A DNA stretch of 64,000 nt from Pseudoalteromonas sp. SMS1 (GTDB lineage: Bacteria; Pseudomonadota; Gammaproteobacteria; Enterobacterales; Alteromonadaceae). The stretch spans positions 62,001 to 126,000 of the forward strand of contig NZ_JAKGBI010000003.1 in assembly GCF_021530565.1 (NCBI RefSeq), written 5' to 3'. The position numbers were made by a program, and so were the translations under genes. Numbering within the stretch: position 1 is the first letter of the stretch; every line of letters starts with the position of its first letter. Positions 36,232-44,122 of this stretch are shown piece after piece. The notes beneath the pieces are model-generated. The model ran no database searches and was not told where the DNA came from. It saw only the letters and a list, made by a program, of their open reading frames with translations.

Positions 36232-36587
36232 TAATGCACGGTTATTGGGTGATCATTCACGACCAAAGATTGGCCATTTTTCTGTGCGCGAAGAAAGCTT
36301 GATACTAGAACTTCGTTGGACAAGGTATTGATATCATCGACTTCTTCGACCATACAAAACATAATGGACTCCCAGCCTAGATCTTTAATAAATGTCTTAA
36401 GTTGGTTGATATTATCTTGATAGTTTTCATCGGTTGTTAATAGCCCGATAGAGTGCTTATTTCCGTGCTTGTACTTTCCTTTTTGAGTGGCCGAGCACTT
36501 GGCATACCCGCTTAACACATACACTGTACTTTCGCTTTTATTCATAGTGATGACATTACCAAATTGAATTTGGGTTCTCATATGCAT
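36231..36587 (-). CDS. Hypothetical protein
   Basis: 118 aa, not recognised. It is soluble, without signal peptide or membrane helix, with two cysteines (in GYAKCSATQKGKYKHGNKH and IMFCMVEEV) and a basic middle. The start could be Met1 or Met3 because no strong ribosome site is visible. Its stop lies inside a REP. The plus-strand frame at 36634 nearby looks accidental. Confidence 0.45.
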   Translation of the reverse strand: MHMRTQIQFGNVITMNKSESTVYVLSGYAKCSATQKGKYKHGNKHSIGLLTTDENYQDNINQLKTFIKDLGWESIMFCMVEEVDDINTLSNEVLVSSFLRAQKNGQSLVVNDHPITVH

Positions 36588-36873
36588 TTTTCAAACCAAG
36601 CTTATCTCTATCTCGATATTGTATGTCTAAGTATTGAAAGTATTGAGGAAAATTATCTCTTACCTATATCAGAAAACCATGCCACATAAAGGTGTCAATT
36701 TTTTGCAAAACAGGGGGGGAAAGGGGGTGAGTCATTTGATTTCACCCAAAAGTACTCGGCTCAAGTCAATTCGCATAAAATTAAAGTGTCGATACGACAT
36801 GACTTATTGCGCTCAGAAATGCTAAACGCGTAAGTCATTAATAGGGCTAACCTTATTTGGCGCCAAAGTTAGG

Positions 36874-37728
36874 TTAATTGCCAAGCGTTATCCAGAGATC
36901 TTTATTATCTGTGGGGGTTGATTGCGACAAAAATGGATTGTCTATCGTTAATATCGTTTTATTGTTCCATTGGCTGAGTGGAAACAGGTGCTTAGTCGCT
37001 GGGTGGGTTTTCATATAGTGATCAAAGCTTCCATCTTTTAGCGCACGGGTTAACCCTGATTTAAGGTCATTAATGAGCTGTTTGTTGTCTTTGTGCGTAA
37101 AAAAGTACATCGGGAACCGATAATGCAGTATCAAATCATCATAAACCATTAAATCGGGCATGATTTTATTGCGACTTGTCACTTCAGAAAAAGCCTCGTT
37201 TATACCTCTTGGAAATGCTTTACATCTTCCGGCATAAACTTGCTTGAACATGTTTTCGTAAATCACATTCGTAGTCACACTAAGGCCTGCCGCTAACATA
37301 ATATCGGTATCAGGCCAGTGCTGCCCTTGGCACAGTGAAATATTTCTAAGCGATTTTATAGACTTAATTTCAGAGAATAACTGCGCATTGTCTTTGTGGA
37401 TGGTAAAAACGCGATACCCAAGCAATCCTTTATTGAGTGGAATTCGCACGACGCCCAATTCAGATTCTCTTTGGTGATTGGTGCCAGCCCAATATAAATC
37501 AATTAAGCGCCCTGATTGTAACTCTGAGAGAGCACGGTCTTGTACCATGTAAGGAGAAGACTGAATTCTGATTGGTTTGTTTAACTTTTCATATGCGAGT
37601 TCGATAAGACCGATGTAGTAGTTGTGGGTGCTATCATGTTCAGACTGGCTGCCTCGTACGCGAATTGTCTCACTTGCAATTGAAGTATAACTCACTAGCA
37701 ATAGCCAAATAAGAATGAATTTGTTCAT
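36874..37728 (-). CDS. Periplasmic solute-binding-like protein (family 3 type)
   Basis: 284 aa with a signal peptide (MNKFILIWLLLVSYTSIAS). The body reads like a bacterial extracellular solute-binding protein of family 3: ETIRVRGSQ at the first strand, YIGLIELAYEKLNKPIRIQ, DLYWAGTN, and a C-terminal LTRALKDGSFDHYMKTH. No ABC permease or ATPase adjoins it, so it could be a free sensor-type or orphan binding protein of the kind common in Alteromonadales. Ligand unknown. Confidence 0.75.
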   Translation of the reverse strand: MNKFILIWLLLVSYTSIASETIRVRGSQSEHDSTHNYYIGLIELAYEKLNKPIRIQSSPYMVQDRALSELQSGRLIDLYWAGTNHQRESELGVVRIPLNKGLLGYRVFTIHKDNAQLFSEIKSIKSLRNISLCQGQHWPDTDIMLAAGLSVTTNVIYENMFKQVYAGRCKAFPRGINEAFSEVTSRNKIMPDLMVYDDLILHYRFPMYFFTHKDNKQLINDLKSGLTRALKDGSFDHYMKTHPATKHLFPLSQWNNKTILTIDNPFLSQSTPTDNKDLWITLGN

Positions 37729-37983
37729 TGGCTTCTCATAATGATGGGTTACTTATATTAGCGTAGTGCATATTTTTGACTTCCGTGGTGTTTGTCTGAA
37801 CAGGAAGTGACAAGCTGCAATCAATGGGGTCAGAGTCGATGATGCTTTAAAAAAGAACATGCGCTTATCTCTGTGCAATTTATAGTTCTAGACAACGCTC
37901 AAGTGATTTATTGTAAGTTTGCGCAGTGTATGAGTGAAAGCCGTGTGATGATGCGCCGTGCGTTGTCGGCATTAGATCGAAGG
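37729..37983. other. Intergenic region with one REP
   Basis: A REP begins at about 37821. The rest, up to the end of the four-cysteine gene, shows nothing else recognised. Confidence 0.5.
37819..37845 (+). repeat. REP repeat, direct copy
   Basis: AATCAATGGGGTCAGAGTCG followed by ATGATGC; the 3' half of the unit is diverged. Confidence 0.8.
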
Positions 37984-38163
37984 CTACTTTTTTTGGGCTT
38001 TCCAAGTTCCACCGTACTGATATGTTTGCGCGTAACGCTTTTTGATAACGCGTAAACAAGGGCCACAAACAAACTGCCATTGGCTAAGAGTGTTGTAACG
38101 ACAGCGGTACATCACTGCTTTACTTTGTTGGCATTGTTCACAGAGTTTATGGCGTATTCGCAT
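37984..38163 (-). CDS. Small four-cysteine (zinc-ribbon-like) protein
   Basis: 59 aa, MRIRHKLCEQC near the start and FVCGPCL in the middle: two CxxC pairs (8/11 and 33/36) spaced like a treble-clef or zinc-ribbon. The end is basic (IKKRYAQTYQYGGTWKAQKK). The reading frame is clean and bounded by ATG and TAG. It is too short to be obvious, and its gene is isolated on the minus strand. A role in RNA or DNA binding is plausible from the zinc-ribbon shape, but nothing else supports it. Confidence 0.6.
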   Translation of the reverse strand: MRIRHKLCEQCQQSKAVMYRCRYNTLSQWQFVCGPCLRVIKKRYAQTYQYGGTWKAQKK

Positions 38164-38572
38164 AATATCTCACTGATTGAAGGTTTTGAAAAAGGACACT
38201 TTAATTACATGCTGTTAGTTTGTTTTTTAAGCTGGTAACTCAGCATAATCAAGGTACAGGTTTAAAAGCGTGATTAGCTAAATGTTCAGAACAATGCCTA
38301 TCAATACGAAGTTCATTGTAGTTCGATCAGTGCCGGCCATTTAATGCATGCAATAATATTTAAAACTAATTAATACTCTAAAAATCAATATATAAGTAAA
38401 GCTATAGCCTCGAACGGCTCTGGCCAATTTAAACTGGAAAAATATTTAGTGACTCAGACTTCATTAAAATTTAGATAAAAATAAGGTGGGACAAAAGTTT
38501 TATTTTTTGTGTTGATTAAAAAATGCGCTGATGTTAGTGTTTTGTGAAATAAAAACAGAAAAGGAAATTAAA
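38164..38572. other. AT-rich intergenic region
   Basis: AT-rich, no recognised gene. A decayed REP-like piece (GACTCAGACTTCATTAAAAT) begins near 38452. Confidence 0.4.
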
Positions 38573-38722
38573 ATGAAACTTAAACTAAAAAGTAAACCAA
38601 TTAAAAACCTTTCGAAGGATAAAACTGCGCTTCAGGCTGATGTTACACCTCAAGTAGGTGGTGGATATACTATCGATCACACTAGACTAGCTAGCTGTTG
38701 GGTTTGTCATATTACTAAGTAG
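38573..38722 (+). CDS. Candidate peptide precursor with GG leader
   Basis: 49 aa, start ATG 38573 with AAGGAA ribosome site 6 bases upstream. The first 31 residues are lysine-rich (MKLKLKSKPIKNLSK...) and end in TPQVGGG (25-31), the form of a double-glycine leader. The remaining 18 residues, YTIDHTRLASCWVCHITK, would be the core and contain a CxxC (42-45). The layout resembles ribosomally made peptide precursors with KxLxxK-type leaders. No modification enzyme (LanM, radical SAM, YcaO) or C39 peptidase was seen nearby. It could be an unmodified exported peptide or a short membrane-binding protein. Confidence 0.5.
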   Translation: MKLKLKSKPIKNLSKDKTALQADVTPQVGGGYTIDHTRLASCWVCHITK

Positions 38723-38741
38723 TCGCGGAATATCGCCACTA

Positions 38742-38770
38742 GTCAAAGGGATCAGAGTTGCTGATCCCTA
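38742..38770 (+). repeat. REP repeat, direct copy
   Basis: TCAAAGGGATCAGAGTTGCT followed by GATCCC; 20 bp downstream of the candidate peptide gene stop. Confidence 0.8.
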
Positions 38771-38930
38771 CATAAAATACGGCCTAACTAGATAAGTAGT
38801 TAGAGGGTTTAACCTTGCAGGTTTCAATTTACAGCTTTGCTGTTTGTAATGCGGTTTTACTTCAAATCTTTTAAAAAGATAACAGCGTGATTTGGCTCTC
38901 AGCAACATGTGTCTTTACTCCGTGTATTTA

Positions 38931-39193
38931 GATTGAGTGGGTTATAGGCAGTACAGCACACGGTTTATACAGATTGGTAAAGCACAAAGAGCAAGCGGAA
39001 GATATTCTTAAGCAGTTAAAGAAATATACTAAGCTTCAAGCTTTGGCAAAACACGCTCAAAGGGAAAGAATTTAGACGCAGTACAATGGTTCCTCAATTT
39101 GATAAAGTTTGCTTTTCCGCCAAAGTACTCGCACCACAGCTAGTCAAAACAAAGTTTGGTTGGCACATCATCAAAATATTGACCCGCATATAA
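38931..39193 (+). pseudogene. ppiC: Decayed copy of ppiC
   Basis: This segment is close to the intact ppiC at 42977-43255. It aligns from GCAGTACAGCACACGG through GCACAAAGAGCAAGCGGAAG to TTTGGTTGGCACATCATCAA. The start ATG has become ATAGG, about 29 bp are lost in the region encoding the GGDLGEF segment, and the frame stops at a TAG within the damaged part. It keeps the downstream REP in the same position as the intact copy. It is a dead duplicate. Confidence 0.88.
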
Positions 39194-39417
39194 AATATCA
39201 ATGGGATCAGCGTCGTTTGGTCTCACTCTTGATAGTTTCTACTTCGACTCATACATGTTCAGTTAAACATTGATCTGCGACGTCTAATACCGAACAGCAC
39301 TGACCTTAAAACCATGCCCTGCACGCTTTTTAATACCCAATTACATAATATTCCCCGAGCGTACAGTTGGGCTGTGCCTTAAGGTGTGTCTAAAGCGCAA
39401 TTTACAGGATCACAACG
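39194..39417. other. Intergenic region with REP after the ppiC copy
   Basis: Holds the REP at 39197 and the promoter region of the 550-aa gene; AGGA lies 8 bases before its ATG. Nothing else is recognised. Confidence 0.45.
39197..39225 (+). repeat. REP repeat, direct copy
   Basis: ATCAATGGGATCAGCGTCGT followed by TTGGTCTC, diverged at two positions. It stands at the same distance from the pseudogene as the REP that follows intact ppiC. Confidence 0.75.
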
Positions 39418-41070
39418 ATGGCACTAGAAGATTTATTGGTTCGCTGGTATGACGCAAATGGCAAAGCGGCGGCTACAGTTGCAGATATGGATAAAGAAGA
39501 GCTGGTTATCGGCTCATTCAAGATCTGGTTGTTGAAAGACATGGCTGTGACGCTATCTGGGCGCAGACACTTTTTTGCATTCCACGTCAGTGAGACCAAC
39601 GTACTCTCAAGCAGATATTTTTGGGAGTCGAGCAGCGAAGGCTGTTGGCGTGCGGGTACCGGGCACGATGACAATGGTCGATTTAAAAAAGGTCGAGAGA
39701 GGGATTTTGGAGGTTACATTTTCGAAACGCAATTGCACCATCTACTCGAAGCCAAGCTCAATAGCAGTTTTGTTGAAAAGAGTCAGGCTGGCGACCTATT
39801 CAGTGTTGTCAATAAAATCGGTGATGCGCCTACAAAGCGTTTGGTTGAAGCTTATCTTAAAGAGGGGATTTTCAATATCTACACACCTTTGGTCAGTTAT
39901 GAGAAAGCCTTGACCAATGTGTTGGCGGCTAGGCTTGATAACATTGACGAAGACTTTGTGAAAGGCCAAATCGGGGCGACAGATTTACAGCGGGAAGTAG
40001 AGTCGACAACAACGCCCACCAAGCGCAAACGGCTCAAGCAAGATGATACGTTTTGGCAAGGTTTAAACGAGTGTTTGACCCATCAGGTTGTTAATGGCGA
40101 TTATCACTATAATTTAAGCACGCTGGGTGATAAACGAGTTAATATAGAAACCTATCAATATCGCGGCGACAAAAATGTCGACATCGAGGTAGCTTATACC
40201 CAAGACAATTTTCAACTATCGTTCAAGAGTAAAGATTTGAGTGTTGAAGACTCCATCAATACGTGTATTTGTTGGGTTAAATCCGTACGGATTGCAGACG
40301 CCGCGCTAACTAGCTTTGGCAATTATGCGAAATTTCCGATGGATCTTTGCTTTTTACCACAAAAAGCTATGGATTATAACGGACAGGTGGGCCTGACTTC
40401 GAAAAATCGTCAGGGACTGAATTATGGCGCTAGCGGCCAATACACCTGCCTCGCTTTGTATGATGAAAAGTATTGCCCATTAATCCAGCAATTTAAACGC
40501 GAAAAAAGCTTCTCGCTATTCACTCAAAAAGCGCTCTTGCCTGTGATTAAGGCTTACGCCGACACCTTGACCGCTAGTTTTGACCCAGCAAAAGTCACTC
40601 AATTAAAAGAGGCCATTACCGACGGTTGCGATGCATACATTGTTAAAAATGGCCAGATTAAGGGCTCAATATTCCATCGTCACGGCTCCACCGGCGTAAA
40701 CCGAGCCAACGCTTTCAAAAACAAAATTGAGCGTTGTGTTACTTTGCCAGATATCACGTCAGCCATTGACCAACTGTTTCGCCTTAATCAAGTGGACGGG
40801 GCTAACCAAGGAAAAAGTATCAATCATAACCCCAGTTCGTTGATTACCTTCATCTACCAGAAGGTATTTCCATTGCTGGAAACGCCCAGTCTACAGTTGA
40901 ACGACCCGAGCAATACGGTGATAAAAAAGGTGCTGAGCAAACATTTTATTGGTAGTGCTAACTGTTTGGTGCGACTGGGCGTTGTTGTGGCACTTTACAA
41001 ATATACCGCAGACACCGCTACCCAAACTGATTTGGGGGTGATCCTCGATGCAATCAAAGGGTCCCTTTAA
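39418..41070 (+). CDS. Unrecognised 550-aa protein
   Basis: I do not recognise this protein. It has no signal peptide or membrane helix. A GRRHFFAFHVSE stretch and an aromatic WESSSEGCWRAGTG stretch (about 49-82) lie near the N-terminus; the middle (200-215) is highly basic; the C-terminal half contains IFHRHGSTGVNRANAFKNKI (418-437). That RHGxxGxxRAxxF block recalls a short module I associate with some Legionella effector proteins, but this is memory, not proof. The frame is robust with a good ribosome site. It lies between the ppiC copies beside a choloylglycine-hydrolase-like gene. Confidence 0.6.
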   Translation: MALEDLLVRWYDANGKAAATVADMDKEELVIGSFKIWLLKDMAVTLSGRRHFFAFHVSETNVLSSRYFWESSSEGCWRAGTGHDDNGRFKKGRERDFGGYIFETQLHHLLEAKLNSSFVEKSQAGDLFSVVNKIGDAPTKRLVEAYLKEGIFNIYTPLVSYEKALTNVLAARLDNIDEDFVKGQIGATDLQREVESTTTPTKRKRLKQDDTFWQGLNECLTHQVVNGDYHYNLSTLGDKRVNIETYQYRGDKNVDIEVAYTQDNFQLSFKSKDLSVEDSINTCICWVKSVRIADAALTSFGNYAKFPMDLCFLPQKAMDYNGQVGLTSKNRQGLNYGASGQYTCLALYDEKYCPLIQQFKREKSFSLFTQKALLPVIKAYADTLTASFDPAKVTQLKEAITDGCDAYIVKNGQIKGSIFHRHGSTGVNRANAFKNKIERCVTLPDITSAIDQLFRLNQVDGANQGKSINHNPSSLITFIYQKVFPLLETPSLQLNDPSNTVIKKVLSKHFIGSANCLVRLGVVVALYKYTADTATQTDLGVILDAIKGSL

Positions 41071-41353
41071 TTGCATCGAGTACAATTTGATGGGGCGCAA
41101 CCATGGCTTCTGCTTTAACTACTTTGTTTGCCTTTATGTAATTTGTCCACTCAGGGTTTATTAGGAAAGTGTATTACATAATCCAATCTCAATGCTCCTA
41201 TTCTAAATTTGCTTTTAGTGGGTGAGCGCAGTCAGCATACGTAATAACCTGTAATGGTGATTTATATGGAGGCTGCTAGTTTGATGACTGTTCGTGAACT
41301 CAAAATTCACCAATTAAATATGATCATTACTAACTTTAGAAAGGAATTAAAAC
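41071..41353. other. Intergenic region
   Basis: 283 bp without a recognised gene, repeat or operator. It contains the promoter area for the following gene. Confidence 0.45.
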
Positions 41354-42778
41354 ATGTGCACCGACTTTTCAATCAAAGCATTAACATTAAACCCAGATAA
41401 AAGTATTCCTGTGATAGGGCGCTCTATGGAACTAGGTCCTAACTTAAAATCACAGATATTTTTCCGACCTCAAAATTTTGAATATACGCAACTTGCAGGG
41501 CACTCATTGGATGTATTGACTGAGGATAAAACCAGAGAACATTTTATCCTACGTTCGGATATTCATAAAATAACTCCTTTACTATTAACGTGGAAGGGTA
41601 AGTATAATTTTATAGCGCTAAATGGCTTTGCGACTGAAATAAGTAACGTGCTCGACTTAAAAAACGATTTAAATGCAAATATTGCAACCAATGGAATGAA
41701 TAGCGAAGGCCTGACAACAGGGGCCATGGTATTGGCGCAATCAAAATACCAGGATCCACTCGATGAGCACAATAAACCCATTGCTTCAAAAGGTGTTATC
41801 TATTATCCGAGTTTAACAACATGGATTTTATCCAACTGTGCAACTTGCCAAGATGTCATCGATGGTTTGCAATACGGGCAACTTAAAGTCAATAAACATG
41901 GCTCTAAACTGAGAGAGAGCAAGGTCGCAAAGAAAGATAAAATAGTCGTTGCCAATCCTTTTGTACCAAGTTCAGTACCTAGTGCGATGAATTTTCATTT
42001 TCCTGTTCACGATGCACTCGGGAACAGCATTGTATTGGAATATGTAGATGGGCAGTTACAAATCACGGATCTAAACCCAATTGGTGTGCTGACTAACGAC
42101 CCTTTAATTAGTTGGCAGCAAGAAAATGTGGTCAACAACTATGTGAATGTAGTGCCATTTAACTTTCAAAATGATGATGGTTACCCTGATGTCCCGAATG
42201 CGGATATTGCTCGTCGCACAGCGTATAAGTTTCATTGTTTTTCTCATGCCCAAGGTACTGGGTTTTCGGGGCTTCCGGGGAGTTCGACACCGGTAGATCG
42301 CTTTGTTCGAGCAGCTATGATGAGCAATTTTTCATTCCCGGTTTTTCAACTTTTGGAGCCAAGTGAGGTAGATAATGTTAAGCGATTTAAGAAAAATGCC
42401 AGTGACTATGCAAAAGTTTACAATGAAAGGTTACCGATAGAAGCTGATATTGAGGTTGGTATAGCTGATGCGACTACACTGGCCTTTCATATACTGAATA
42501 CGGTTGATATTCCATTGGGAACAAGTCGCGATTCGCAAGGAAAAAAAGTACATGATTATACACAGTGGGCAACCGTCGCCGATTTGGTCAACAAAACCTT
42601 TTCAGTTCGAATGTACCAATCAACACAGGTTTTTGAATTTAATCTAGATCAAATTCATTTTGAGGGCTTAGAATCCTACGTACATTCACTTGATGTAACG
42701 ATTAAATCTGTAGACTTAACTGATGTAGTTAATCAACATTCTTCGTTTGTAAAACAGTCCCAGCAGCAGACTGTTTAA
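41354..42778 (+). CDS. Choloylglycine hydrolase-family amidase (linear C-N hydrolase)
   Basis: 474 aa of the penicillin V acylase/bile-salt hydrolase family (Ntn fold). The sequence opens with Met-Cys: Cys2 becomes the N-terminal nucleophile once the Met is removed, which fits the family. FSIKALTLNP, VIGRSMELG, LDVLTEDKTREHFILRSDIH, MNSEGL and TTWILSNCAT cover the expected early strands; Arg, Asp and Asn of the active site lie in these blocks. No signal peptide precedes Cys2, so it is likely cytoplasmic. It acts on an amide-linked substrate such as an acyl-amino acid or bile-type compound; the substrate is unknown. AAGGA lies 9 bases before the ATG. Confidence 0.8.
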   Translation: MCTDFSIKALTLNPDKSIPVIGRSMELGPNLKSQIFFRPQNFEYTQLAGHSLDVLTEDKTREHFILRSDIHKITPLLLTWKGKYNFIALNGFATEISNVLDLKNDLNANIATNGMNSEGLTTGAMVLAQSKYQDPLDEHNKPIASKGVIYYPSLTTWILSNCATCQDVIDGLQYGQLKVNKHGSKLRESKVAKKDKIVVANPFVPSSVPSAMNFHFPVHDALGNSIVLEYVDGQLQITDLNPIGVLTNDPLISWQQENVVNNYVNVVPFNFQNDDGYPDVPNADIARRTAYKFHCFSHAQGTGFSGLPGSSTPVDRFVRAAMMSNFSFPVFQLLEPSEVDNVKRFKKNASDYAKVYNERLPIEADIEVGIADATTLAFHILNTVDIPLGTSRDSQGKKVHDYTQWATVADLVNKTFSVRMYQSTQVFEFNLDQIHFEGLESYVHSLDVTIKSVDLTDVVNQHSSFVKQSQQQTV

Positions 42779-42800
42779 TCGCATGCTTTAATGTGCTAAA

Positions 42801-42845
42801 TCAATCTGGTCAGAATCATTGTGCTTGTCGAATCTGACCGATTTA
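42801..42845. repeat. REP-like diverged repeat with dyad
   Basis: TCAATCTGGTCAGAATCATT followed 11 bases later by TCTGACCGAT; a diverged REP whose two ends complement each other, so it can fold as a hairpin. It may act as a terminator for the preceding gene. Confidence 0.6.
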
Positions 42846-42976
42846 TTTTCTGTATGTGCTCTCAAAGCCAATCCAATACGAACAGTTAGCGTCCAAGTTC
42901 TCATCATGCTCACCGTATTGGTGTATTATTGCAGTTATTGAAAACGCAATAATTTAGACAGTGAGCATTGAGTCAT

Positions 42977-43255
42977 ATGGCCAGTACAGCACACGCTTTA
43001 CATATATTGGTAAAGCACAAAGAGCAAGCGGAAGATATTCTTAAGCAGTTAAAGAAAGGCGCTAAGTTTCAAACTTTAGCAAAAAAACATTCGACCTGCC
43101 CTTCTGGCAAAAAAGGGGGAGATTTGGGGGAATTTAGACGCGGCACGATGGTTCCTCAATTTGATAAAGTTTGCTTTTCTTGCGAAGTACTCACGCCACA
43201 GCTAGTCAAAACAAAATTTGGTTGGCACATTATCAAAGTATTGTACCGCACATAA
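42977..43255 (+). CDS. ppiC: Peptidyl-prolyl isomerase PpiC (parvulin)
   Basis: 92 aa, the length of E. coli PpiC (93). A single parvulin domain: [53 protein letters not shown], and FGWHIIKV. It speeds cis-trans isomerisation at proline. The ATG at 42977 fits the family; in-frame codons just upstream add nothing. A decayed copy lies 4 kb upstream in the same direction. It is a core gene in many gammaproteobacteria, here placed among REP repeats and next to the RAYT gene. Confidence 0.92.
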   Translation: MASTAHALHILVKHKEQAEDILKQLKKGAKFQTLAKKHSTCPSGKKGGDLGEFRRGTMVPQFDKVCFSCEVLTPQLVKTKFGWHIIKVLYRT

Positions 43256-43258
43256 AAT

Positions 43259-43290
43259 ACCAATGGGGTCAGAGTCATTGATCCCAAATC
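43259..43290 (+). repeat. REP repeat, direct copy before RAYT
   Basis: CCAATGGGGTCAGAGTCATT followed by GATCCC, a near-perfect copy of the family core. It starts 4 bp after ppiC. Confidence 0.9.
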
Positions 43291-43341
43291 AAAATACTTA
43301 GCTATAGTTAACTTACCGAACACTAAAGGATTAGTGATATT

Positions 43342-44058
43342 ATGGCGAGACTGCCGAGATTAAATTTACCCAATATTCCCCAGCATGTTGTTCAACGCGG
43401 CAATAACCGACAGGCTACTTTTGTTGAACATGAAGACTTCAGCGTTTATTTAGATAAATTAAAACAGTACGCACTAGAGTATGGCGTGCAGGTCCATGCC
43501 TATGTTTTGATGACAAATCACGTGCATTTACTACTTACACCAACCACTACTTCTGGTGTGAGTAAGTTAATGCAATCTTTGGGGCGCTATTACGTGCATT
43601 ACTTCAACAAAACGTATCAAAGAACAGGCACCTTGTGGGAAGGGCGTTATAAATCAACCTTGGTGGATACCGAACGTTACTTTTTGTTAGTTAGCCGGTA
43701 TATAGAGCTCAACCCGGTGCGCGCCAATATGGTTGCTCACCCAGTAGAGTATATTTGGTCAAGCTATCAGCATAATGCTGCAGGCAAAGCGATTGAACTT
43801 ATTACTGAGCATGAGTTATACAAAGCACTCGGTTTAACACCGCAAAGCAGGCAAGCGAACTATCGAGCTTTGTTTAAAATTGCAATCCCAGCAGATACAC
43901 AGGCCGAAATAAAAAGTGCAACCGACAAAATGTGGGTTCTTGGTAGTGATAGGTTTAAACAACAAGTTGAAGCGTTAGCTGGCCAAAGAGTAACACCAAT
44001 GCCTCGTGGTGGGGATAGAAAATCTCGTGCTTACAAGAAGCAGAATAGTAATCAATGA
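43342..44058 (+). CDS. REP-associated tyrosine transposase (RAYT)
   Basis: 238-aa Y1/HUH transposase of the RAYT group. The start RLPRLNLPNIPQHVVQRGNN matches RAYTs. The HUH motif is HVH (His60, His62) in MTNHVHLLLT, GTLWEGRYKS follows, and the likely catalytic tyrosine is Tyr120 in SRYIELNPVRANMV. RAYTs bind and cut REP hairpins; the REP family here (core GGGGTCAGAGTC) probably is its substrate, because inverted copies sit on each side of the gene (43259 and from 44049) and many more lie within 10 kb. The tail after residue 215 is basic. Confidence 0.93.
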   Translation: MARLPRLNLPNIPQHVVQRGNNRQATFVEHEDFSVYLDKLKQYALEYGVQVHAYVLMTNHVHLLLTPTTTSGVSKLMQSLGRYYVHYFNKTYQRTGTLWEGRYKSTLVDTERYFLLVSRYIELNPVRANMVAHPVEYIWSSYQHNAAGKAIELITEHELYKALGLTPQSRQANYRALFKIAIPADTQAEIKSATDKMWVLGSDRFKQQVEALAGQRVTPMPRGGDRKSRAYKKQNSNQ

Positions 44059-44122
44059 CTCTGACCCCATTGATTTCAAGAAGGGGGTCAGCAATCAATG
44101 ACTCTGACCCCATTGATTTTAG
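44048..44122 (-). repeat. Two inverted REP copies after RAYT
   Basis: TAATCAATGACTCTGACCCC and CAATCAATGACTCTGACCCC, 42 bp apart, each followed by ATTGATTT. Together with the direct copy at 43259 they bracket the RAYT gene as inverted ends. The second overlaps the stop of the ABC exporter gene. Confidence 0.9.

Noticed and set aside
36634..36825. 63-codon plus-strand frame
   Set aside because: No ribosome site, composition unlike its neighbours, and it contains a decayed REP-like piece.
37873..38055. Plus-strand frame opposite the four-cysteine protein
   Set aside because: It is the antisense of a better frame with paired cysteines and lacks a start context.
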